Part shown: positions 55,101 to 64,000 of the stretch, in pieces
Numbering within the stretch: position 1 is the stretch's first letter
How the letters are laid out: each line of letters begins with the position of its first letter
From: Notolepis coatsorum
Taxonomy: Eukaryota; Chordata; Actinopteri; Aulopiformes; Paralepididae
Length of the DNA stretch: 64,000 nt
Direction: 5' to 3'
Assembly (NCBI GenBank): GCA_963971535.1
Contig: OZ020594.1
Coordinates: forward strand, 111,814,251-111,878,250
The notes under the pieces: generated by a model
Database searches by the model: none
What the model was told of the DNA's origin: nothing
The model's input: only the letters and a program-made list of their open reading frames with translations
Program-made: the position numbers and the translations under genes

Positions 55101-55259
55101 CGAGCACGGGGAGAACATGCAAACTCCACACAGAAAGGCCCAGGAGATACCCCACCTGGGTACCTGGCAACGCGGCAACCTGGTCCCCAAGTGGGAATCG
55201 AACCCAGGACCTTCTAGCTGTGAGGCGGCAGTGTTAACCACTACACCACCGTGCCGCCC
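55101..55259 (-). mobile_element. tRNA-derived SINE head, interrupted by the gypsy element
   Basis: From 55259 leftward the minus strand begins GGGCGGCACGGTGGTGTAGT with an A-box-like TGGTGTAGTGGTTAACACTG and a B-box GGTTCGATTCCC, and continues GTGGAGTTTGCATGTTCTCC. The gypsy element sits inside it; the remainder is at 46378-46396. Confidence 0.7.
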
Positions 55260-55265
55260 AAACAT

Positions 55266-56230
55266 TCTGTTCACATACTAAGTAGTATACTCAACAGGAA
55301 CCCCATGTACTTATACTATGTAGTATACTCAACAGGAACCCCATGTACTTATACTAAGTAGTATACTCAACAGGAACCCCATGTACTTATACTAAGCAGT
55401 ATACACAATAGGAATCCTTAGGACTTGTTTTTGTTTTGTGACTGATTTCCCTTTATCTTCATTCATATCAAACAATTCATATCAAACACAAATATTCTGT
55501 ACCTCCTTTTTTGATTTAGTCAATAAAATATATCTAATATGCTTGTTTTGACTCTTTCATTATGAGTGTTATAATTTAAAATGCTGTGTAGCCATTAGGA
55601 CATGATATTTTACTTGAGTTAAAAGTAGAATACTCTACAGAAAATAGTTGCTAAATGAAATAAAAAGCTCTATAGACATTAATGTTGAGTTTTTCAAATG
55701 TATTATTTTGGCACAAACCCGGTGCCATTTAGCTCCATTGTATTGGAGTGACAGCGGACATCTCTACTGCAGATATGTCGTGCCCTAGTGGGCTTCGCTC
55801 ATAAGTAGCTCAAGGTAGCAGTCAGAAGACTGAGGTGTGACAGCAACAGTGTATTCCTTCAATAACTGGTGGCGCCAGAGAGCATCTGACAAAACCTCAG
55901 AGCCTGTTTCACCACAGAACTGGTGGGTCACGTGTTTGAAGCTCTGATCCCTAGGAAGACTTCAGTGTTCAATGTTGACAGACGGACACATCACATTGGA
56001 CCTGGACTTCAATTTAATAACAGAAATGGACTTCCATAATGTTATTACTGTATATATTATGTTGTATGTATCAATAATGTTGTAGATTGTGGCTGCAATA
56101 TTATCATTCATTGATAATTGTTCCACGGTAACAATTAGGGATTGGAAATGTAGCAGCCAGAATAGTGATTTTGTGTTCATGAAGATTTTATATTAATTTA
56201 TTCTCATTTACATTATTGAATTGAAATATT
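55266..56230. repeat. Left arm of inverted duplication (distal part)
   Basis: Matches 60690-62040 in inverted orientation, including the CGGACATCTCTACTGCAGAT, GCTCTCTGGCGCCACC and ATTGTTACCGTGGAACAATT blocks. It opens with 3-4 copies of a ~38-bp unit (GTATACTCAACAGGAACCCC). No gene was found. Confidence 0.85.
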
Positions 56231-58735
56231 TACACTAATCTAATTTCTGAGCACCCAAGGTCGCAGTACAGGGTTAAAAACAAATACAATTTCACACAGT
56301 AAAAACACAGTATTACAGAGTTACATAGGGGAGCAGTTGTAATAAACTTAAAATGAAAGTGAATATGCCAGAATGAACAGATGTGTTTTGAGACGGGAAA
56401 CAAAGGTGGGGAGGTTATCTATTTCACGGATTTCTTGTGGGGGAATTCCAGGGGGGGGGAGAAGGCTCTGGATCCCATGGTAGTCAGACAGGAAGGGGGA
56501 ATGACAAGTTGGAAGGAAGAGGAGGATCTGAGTGACCGAGAGGGAGTGTAGGACTGGAGAAGTTCTGTGAGATAAGGAGGGGCTAGGTTATGGAGGGCCT
56601 TGAAAGTGAGTAGTACTTTGTAGAATACTTTGTAGTCAGTGTGGGACTTGACAGGCAGCCAGTGGAGTTGGTGGAGAACAGGAGTGATGTGGTTGGTGGA
56701 GAACAGGAGTGATGTGGTTGGTGGAGAACAGGAGTGATGTGGTTGGTGGAGAACAGGAGTGATGTGGTTGGTGGAGAACAGGAGTGATGTGGTTGGTGGA
56801 GGGAGTTCTGGTGATAATTCGGGCGGCTGAGTTTTGGACCAGTTGGAGTTTATGGAGGTACTTGTGTGTGGGAGACCAATGAGGAGGAGTTACAGTAATC
56901 CAGGCGGGATGTGACCAGGGCGTGAACAAGAGTAGCAGTGCTGGTGGGTGTAAGTGAGGGGCGAGACGATTAATGTTGCGTAGGTGGAAGTAAGCGGACC
57001 GTGTGATGTTATTTATGTGGGATTTGAATGACAGTGTGCTATCGAGGATGACACCCAAACTCTTAACCTGAGGGGAGGGGAAGACTGTACAGTTGTTAAT
57101 GCTGAGGGGGAAACTGTGGGATTTGGCTATGGTGGATTTGGAACCAATGAGGAGTACCTCGGTTTTATCATTGTTTAGTTTTAGGTAGTTGAGTGTGAAC
57201 CATAAATTAATTTCCTTTAAGCATTCAGTAAGGGAGGTGGTGGGGAGTGCAGAGTCAGGTTTGGTGGGGAAATAGAGCGGTGTCATCCGCGTAGCAGTGA
57301 AACTGTAGAGCAGATGTTCTGAAGATGTTGCCAAGGAGAGGGCCCAGAACAGAACCCTGGGGGACACCGGTGGTAACTGAAGTGGAGTGTGATGTAACAT
57401 CTCTCAGTTGTACATATTGAGTGCGGCCTGTCAGGTATGAGTTGAACCAGTGAAGAGGGGTGCCAGTGATGCCAATGGAGGTTAGTCTGTCTAAAAGAAT
57501 GGAATGTGAAATGGTGTCAAATGCTGCAGAGAGATCCAGAAGTATAAGTATAGTGAGGAGAGCAGAATCGGCAGCCACTAGTAAGTCGTTTGTGATTTTA
57601 ACTAGGGCTGGTTCAGTGCTATGGAGAGATCCAAAACCAGGTTGAAATTGCTCAAACAGATTGTTGCTGGAGAGGTGAGTGTGAACCTGGGCTGCCACTG
57701 TTTTTTCCCAGTATTTTGGCAAGAAATGGAAGATTTGAAATAGGCCGGAAATGATTTAGGATATTGGGGTCTGCACCAGGTTTCTTCAATCTGGGAGTAA
57801 TAGCGGCTGTTTTGAGGGCAGAGGGAACAAGACCAGAGGTCAGGGAGGAGTGTATGATGGCAGTTATAGTAGAAGACGAGGATGGTGGGCAGCTTTAACT
57901 AGGTGGGTGGGAAGGGGGTCTAACTGACATGTAGAAGAGTTAGCTTTTCGGATGAGGTCTGATATGTCACTAACAGATGGGAGTAGGAAACTAGAGCGAG
58001 AGAATGGGAGCATCAGGGAAGGAACACGGTGAACTGTAGGTGACATTAGATGAGGAACACAGTTGCTGATGTATTTTTGCGATTTTAGGATTGAAAAAGT
58101 CCATGAACAAATTGCATTGAGAAACAGAGTGCATTAGTGGAGTGAGAGTGTCAGGAGGCTGTGAGATTGATTTAACAGTGGAAAACAGGGCTTGAGTGCT
58201 TCCTGCGCCTGAGCTCATTACATTGGCACAGTGAGTACTTTTAGCTTTGGAGAGAGCTTCCTTATAGTGGAGTATGTGGTTAAAGTACATTTCTTTATGG
58301 ACAGTAAGACCAGTCTTAGTCTGGAGGCGCTCTAGGCGGCGGCCTTTGGCTTTGAGCAGCGTAGCTCAGGTGTAAACCAGGGTGCAGAGCGAGTGAAGGA
58401 GACAGTCCGTGTTTTAAGTGGAGCAAAAGTGTCTAAGAGGTTATGGAGTCCATTGTTGTACATTGAGACCAGTTCATCACAGGTTGACTCATTGTCATGA
58501 CAGGAAAGGTTATTAATAAGTTCACTGGATAGAGCAGGTACATCGATGTTCCTAATATTCCTGGAAGAGATGGAACGTGACACGTTTGTTTTGTGTGTCT
58601 TCAGGATGAAATTAAAAGATATGAACTTGTGATCAGAGATGGGCAGGTCAGACGCAGTACAGTTTTGGGCTGCGACACCAGAGCAGCACACTAAGTCCAA
58701 AGTGTGTCCTTTGGAGTGAGTAGGGAAGTCAACAT
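56225..58735 (-). pseudogene. L2 LINE, 5'-truncated, multiple frame breaks
   Basis: Minus-strand order: endonuclease C-terminus and linker (SDLPISDHKFISFNF, TVSFTRSAPWFTPELR); RT (FEQFQPGFGSLHSTEPALVK, ILLDLSAAFDTISHSILLDR, GVPQGSVLGPLL, then FHCYADDTALF with the catalytic YADD); C-terminal part (NDKTEVLLIGSK, SFKSHINNITRSAYFHLRNI, LQLVQNSAARIITRT). The 3' UTR contains ACTGCGACCTTGGGTGCTCA. Frame breaks occur near 57300, 57720-57860, 58000 and 58300. It lies in the spacer of the inverted duplication. Confidence 0.85.
56667..56805. repeat. 25-bp tandem repeat in the LINE
   Basis: Five copies of GTTGGTGGAGAACAGGAGTG, ATGTG. The unit is 25 bp, so the NHITPVLHQ-type peptide shifts frame with each copy; it expands a conserved LINE motif. 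Confidence 0.9.
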
Positions 58736-59126
58736 ATTATATATATATATACAACACCACTCATTAACCCCTCCCACAAGTCTGTACGATGAATGGTTCA
58801 TGAGATATGAAAGGGGTGGGGCTTATTGCAATGGACAATAATTTATTCATAAATAATTGTAATGCATGTATATCAATGACAATAGGTTCACTATGGCATG
58901 TCTAACAGGTGCCAGAGAGCTGATTACCAGAAAACCTGTGTAATATCACCCTCTTGTGGTGAAAAGCTGTAACTTTATACTGAATATGCATTTCAATGAT
59001 GAAAATTAATTAACTTAAAATACTTGTCCAAAACTGCCCTATTGTGAGGTTAGCTGCGGACAGAGATAGACAGGTGGACAGAACCGACCTGATGGAGATA
59101 ATTATTATATGATATATAGTGTAGAG
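58736..59126. other. Unassigned spacer
   Basis: A short AT tract (58739-58752) and no recognisable gene or element; it lies between the L2 LINE and the hAT element. Confidence 0.4.
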
Positions 59127-59579
59127 CAGGGCTGTACGTTAACTTTTTTTTGCACATAGCACTGGTGCTACAGAGGTTGATAGTTTTGTAGCACTGGCCA
59201 AAATCTTGTAGCACAAGTATAAAACGTGTTATATTTGTAACAGTCACAAATGTGCCTATTGTATTTGTGTTATTTAGTTGCAGTCAGGGAACAAACTTAA
59301 CTTTTTGACTTACCAGCCATTTGGCTGGTAGATTTAAAAAAGGCAGATTTTTTACCAGCCAAAAATTATAAATTGCTTTTTAGTATATCGCCATGTGTTA
59401 TTATTACTATAATACTCTCATATGCTATTTTCAATTAATATCATAAACAACATAAGGAATATTAGCATAATTTTGAGTGGACTGAAGGAATGAGTCAGCG
59501 TTAATAGTTTTAAATGCAAATAATTTATTGAAACATAGAAGTGGGGTCGGTTGGGACACACACACACAATGGGGGACCC

Positions 59580-59697
59580 TGATGTAAACAAGACGAAAGT
59601 CTTTCTCTCGTCTGCATCCCCTTAACAATTGTGTGTATTGAGCCGTACTGTATTGTACCCATTCTGCAATCTGTTAAATAAAGTTTTCATTCATTCA
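59580..59697 (+). mobile_element. LINE 3' tail, copy 3
   Basis: GGGGGACCCTGATGTAAACA, CGTCTGCATCCCCTTAACAA, GTACTGTATTGTACCCATTC, then AATAAAGTTTTCATTCATTC. Same family as 2088-2165 and 7568-7705, here in forward orientation. Confidence 0.65.
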
Positions 59698-59758
59698 CAC
59701 TGTTTCAACTCACCACCCCCGCATCATAGTCTGTCTTCAAACTTCCACTCCTCTCTCT

Positions 59759-60044
<286 letters not shown>

Positions 60045-60689
60045 TTATTTCGGATCGCAAAATAGCCACAGTCTGCTGTGCAGCTCCGCTCCGCTCGGCT
60101 GAGAGCAGAAGGCAGAAGCACGGTCTGGGGCGGATATGACATCACGGAGTTGCTATGGGTTTTTTCAAAATAAGACTCATCATCAATCATCGTCAATCAT
60201 ATGAACCTGACTGTTGCTAGCTGCCGGAGCCCAGGTATATCATGACTGGAACTGCGCTTAGGCGGAAATGAGACCTGTGACAGGATTTTCAAAATAAGAG
60301 TATCAATATGAACCGAATGCCTATCGCACCAGTGCTACTGAAGTAAATCCATTCATCGCACAGACCGCTGTTGCTGTAGCACGTGCGATATATATGTCGC
60401 ACTGTACAGCCCTGGTGTAGAGGCACTAAACCAACATGCATCTCTATGTGGGGGAATGGTATCCAACAAACAATAAAGTAGCAACAGAGAATGAGACATT
60501 TGTTTTAAATTAAACCATTATTTTTCTGCCTAGGTTACATCTCTAAACTCGTACTGACATAAAGAAATCACTTCCTGTTCCTTATATTACGGGGAGAGGC
60601 TAATAGGTTAAACTCACAACATTAAGATATTTCTCACAAATTAATAATATAGCCATACCATCATAAATATGAACAAAAACTAAATCTTT

Positions 60690-62040
60690 ATATTAAATCA
60701 AATTAGATGAGTGTAAATGAGAATAAATTAATATAAAAACTTCATGAACACAAAATCCCTATTCTGGCTGCTACATATCCAATCCCTAATTGTTACCGTG
60801 GAACAATTATCAATGAATGATAATATTGCAGCCACATTCTACAACATTGATACATACAACATAATATATAATATATACAGTAATAACATTATGGAAGTCC
60901 ATTTCTGTTTTTAAATTAAAGTCTAGGTCCAATGTGATGTGTCCGTCTTTCAACATTGAACACTGAAGTCTTCCTAGGGATCAGAGCTTCAAGCACGTGA
61001 CCCACCAGTTCTGTGGTGAAACAGGCTCTGAGGTTTTGTCAGATGCTCTCTGGCGCCACCGGTTATTGAAGGAATAATAATAATAATAAATTTAATTTAT
61101 ATAGCGCTTCTCAATAACCCGAAGTCGCTGACAATAGTCGGGAGCAAAAGTAAAGAAACAAAAGCAAAGAAACAAAAACAAAGAAACAACAACAAAAGGA
61201 ACATGAGACCATGGGGGGAACAGGGAAGACAGCATGATAGCACAAAAAGACTGGAGACAGACATCAATCAGGTTGGAGGGGGGGGGGGGGGGGTTATGGG
61301 TGGGGGGGGGTTGAAGGCAAGGGAGAACAGGTGGGTTTTGAGGCGAGCTTTGAAGGTGGAGAGTGTAGGGGAGTCTCTGATGGACTGAGGGAGGGAGTTC
61401 CAGAGAATACACTGTTGCTGTCACACCTCAGTCTTCTGACTGCTACCTTGAACTACTTATGAGCGAAGCCCACTAGGGCACGACATATCTGCAGTAGAGA
61501 TGTCCGCTGTCACTCCAATACAATGGAGCTAAATGGCACCGGGTTTGTGCCAAAATAATACATTTGAAAAACTCAACATTAATGTCTATAGAGCTTTCTA
61601 TTTCATTTAGCAACTATTTTCTGTAGAGTATTCTACTTTTAACTTAAGTAAAATATCATGTCCTAATGGCTACATTTTAAATTATAACACTCATAATGAA
61701 AGAGTCAAAACAAGCATATTAGATATATTTTATTGACTAAATCAAAAAAGGAGGTACAGAATCTTTGTTTGATATGAATGAAGATAAACGGAAATCAGTC
61801 ACAAAACAAAAATAAGTCCTAAGGATTCCTATTGTGTATACTACTTAGTATAAGTACATGGGGTTCCTATTGGGTATACTACTTAGTATAAGTACATGGG
61901 GTTCCTGTTGAGTATACTACTTAGTATAAGTACATGGGGTTCCTGTTGAGTATACTACTTAGTATAAGTACATGGGGTTCCTGTTATATATACTACTTAG
62001 TATAAGTACATGGGGTTCCTGTTGAGTATACATAGATAGA
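60690..62040. repeat. Right arm of inverted duplication (distal part)
   Basis: Inverted counterpart of 55266-56230, with an extra LINE 3' end at 61077-61403. It closes with 5-6 copies of a ~38-bp unit (GTATAAGTACATGGGGTTCC, TGTTGAGTATACTACTTA), more than in the left arm. Confidence 0.85.
61077..61403 (-). mobile_element. LINE 3' UTR inserted in the right arm
   Basis: Absent from the left arm, so the junctions can be read: GGAATA before it and AGAATA after it. The minus strand ends AAGCGCTATATAAATTAAAT with an (ATT)n tail; GGTGGGTTTTGAGGCGAGCT is a typical 3' UTR block. A 16-G run lies at 61278-61293. Confidence 0.75.
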
Positions 62041-62052
62041 TAGTATACATGT

Positions 62053-62203
62053 GTTTCTTATCTGGGGGGGGAAAATTCTGTTCCCATACCAAGCAGCATA
62101 CTGAACCCCATGTACTTATACTATGTAGTACATAGTATAAGTACATGGGGTTCAGTATGCTGCTTGGTATGGGAACAGAATTTTTCCCCCCCAGATAAGA
62201 AAC
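62053..62203. repeat. Near-perfect palindrome, 75-bp arms
   Basis: The arms 62053-62127 and 62129-62203 are complementary around a single central G. One G/A difference falls in the G8/A4 versus G7/A5 tract. The arm core is CCATACCAAGCAGCATACTG. Confidence 0.9.
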
Positions 62204-62509
62204 CGAAAGGAAAAACATGCAGAACAGATGGCTAACGCTGTCGCGTCCCTGACGAAGATGGACAGGAGCACTTGGATTGGTCCCCGGGCGCGGCCCACGC
62301 CACAGCCCATGTCTGCTCCCGGCTGCGCTTGGGGGGGAAGGACGACGGGATGGGAAAAGTGCAGAGAGACATTTCATCAGTGCATGTGTGTGTGAGTGTT
62401 CCTGTGTATCGCCCATCTCGCATGTGTGTGTTCTTCTTCTAAAAGAGTACATGGGGTTTCTATTTAATATACTGCAAACCTTAAAGGAACAACTAAATGG
62501 TTTCTTTCC

Positions 62510-64000
62510 TGTATGAGTTCTAGTGTGTTTCTTCATATTTGATTTAACATTGAACCCTTTCCCACAAACTGAACAGCTAAATGGTTTATCTCCAGTATGT
62601 GTCTTCAGATTTCCTTTATCATTGAACCCTTTCTCACAAACAACTAAATGGTTTCTCTCCAGTATGTGTTCTCATGTGTTTCTTCAGAGCTGCCTTCATA
62701 CTGAATCCTTTCCCACAAACTGAACAAAGAAAAGGTTTCTCTCCAGTATGAATTATCATGTGTTCCTTCAGATTTCCCTTCATACTGAAACCTTTCCCAC
62801 AAACTGAACAAAGAAATGGTTTCTCTCCAGTATGTGTTATCATGTGTCTATTCAGATCTGTTTGCCGACTGAACCCTTTCCCACAAACTGAACAGCTAAA
62901 TGGTTTCTCTCCAGTATGTGTTCTCATGTGTGTCTTCAGATTTCCCATCATACTGAATCCTTTCCCACAAACTGAACAAAGAAAAGGTTTCTCTCCAGTA
63001 TGTGTTCTCATGTGTCTCTTCAGATGTACTTGGTGATTGAACCCTTTCCCACAAACTGAACAGCTAAATGGTTTCTCTCCAGTATGTGTTCTCATGTGTG
63101 TCTTCAGATTTCCCTTCATACTGAATCCTTTCCCACAAACTGAACAAAGAAAAGGTTTCTCTCCAGTATGTGTTCTCATGTGTTTCTTCAGATCTCCCTT
63201 CGCACTGAACCCTTTCCCACAAACTGAACAACTAAATGGTTTCTCTCCAGTATGTGTTCTCATGTGTGTCTTCAGATCTCCCTTCATACTGAATCCTTTC
63301 CCACAAACTGAACAAAGAAGAGGTTTCTCTCCAGTATGTGTTCTCATGTGTTTCTTCAGATCTCCCTTCGCACTGAACCCTTTCCCACAAACTGAACAAC
63401 TAAATGGTTTCTCTCCAGTATGTGTTCTCATGTGTGTCTTCAGATCTCCCTTCATACTGAATCCTTTCCCACAAACTGAACAAAGAAAAGGTTTCTCTGT
63501 CATCATCACCGTCATCAGTCTCAGTTCCAGAACTGTCATCATCACAGTCATCAGTCTCAGCTCCAGAACTGTCATCATCACCGTCATCAGTCTCAGTTCC
63601 AGAACGGTCATCATCAGTGTCATCAGTCTCAGCTCCAGAACTGTCATCATCAGTCTCAGTTAGAGAACAGTCTGAAGAGAGAGGCTGGCTATCTCTAGTT
63701 GGTTCTAAATCACCAGCTGGATCTAAGTTACTGGTTAGTTCTGCTACTCCACAGTCCTCTCCTTCAGGTTCTGTTTTCATGTGTTCAGTTGAGGTGCTGG
63801 GTAAAGAGTATGCTTCTCTGTTTTTCTCCCTTTGGGTTTGAAGAGGCTGGAAGGACAGAGCGTTCCCTTGACCATCTTCACATTTCACTGGGTCTACTGT
63901 GATCTTGGAGAGATCAGCTTCTTCCAGCCCTTGATCTAGTTCATCTTTAATCTGCTCTGGGTCCCGGTTTTGGCTGAGTTGTGAGGACAGAGTGTTCTCA
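62510..64000 (-). pseudogene. C2H2 zinc-finger gene B, frame-broken paralogue (runs off the window)
   Basis: From the window edge the minus strand repeats gene A: SQNRDPEQIKDELDQGLEEA, then SLPSTSTEHMKTEPEGEDCG and five to six [16 protein letters not shown] units. Where gene A has about 50 residues before its first finger, B jumps from the acidic repeat straight to [14 protein letters not shown], and in another frame (near 63500). Ten fingers follow, alternating SMKGDLKTH and SAKGDLKKH pairs at the start. A small deletion then truncates finger 11 (stop at 62634); the last fingers lie in yet another frame (61997-62536). Two frame breaks argue for a pseudogene, although a missed intron is possible for the first. 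Confidence 0.75.

Overview
This window looks like a repeat-packed stretch of a teleost fish genome. The evidence is the mix of element families (Ty3/gypsy, L2-like and other LINEs, many short hAT-type elements with 8-bp target duplications, piggyBac-like TTAA elements, tRNA-derived SINEs), a fish-type multi-finger C2H2 gene with spliced exons, and GCTAGC-rich and CA/CT repeats. Nothing bacterial is present. All functional calls come from motifs read by eye; no database search was run.

Layout. 1-14 kb: a broken LINE carrying a 2A-like motif, a hAT transposase remnant, and a decayed Ty3/gypsy copy on the minus strand that appears to sit in the hAT remnant and is itself split by a 1.8-kb hAT element; then LINE debris, CA repeats and MITE-like pieces. 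14.5-30.5 kb: a TTAA MITE with a 52-bp minisatellite, then a pair of inverted ends (15487 and 30471) of an ISL2EU-like element with a THAP-type zinc-finger exon. Nested between those ends is a 9.5-kb LTR element (18318-27813, minus strand, TSD ACACT) whose only long ORF is a 914-codon gag-like frame, with no pol. 30.6-44.2 kb: a Harbinger-like element enclosing a perfect 170-bp inverted repeat, a SINE, a piggyBac-like pair of ends around a LINE reverse transcriptase with an exact 204-bp internal duplication, a hAT element that captured the 18S/ITS1 junction, a large minisatellite split by a fold-back element, and a LINE 3' end split by two hAT elements.

44.5-64 kb: two C2H2 zinc-finger genes in tail-to-tail orientation, part of an inverted duplication whose arms (about 44.6-56.2 kb and 60.7-64 kb) flank an L2 LINE and a hAT element. 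The left gene has an intact exon with six fingers; the right copy carries at least two frame breaks. A nearly intact Ty3/gypsy element (46397-55100, plus strand, TSD CGAG, near-identical LTRs) lies just downstream of the left gene, inside a SINE.

The most unusual observations are: (1) the LTRs of the young gypsy contain an intron-like 230-bp segment and, further along, an exact copy of the same sequence with that segment precisely removed; (2) the pol-less LTR element, whose internal region holds a second, collapsed leader-repeat-gag unit; (3) two long palindromes; (4) the rRNA/ITS capture by a hAT element.
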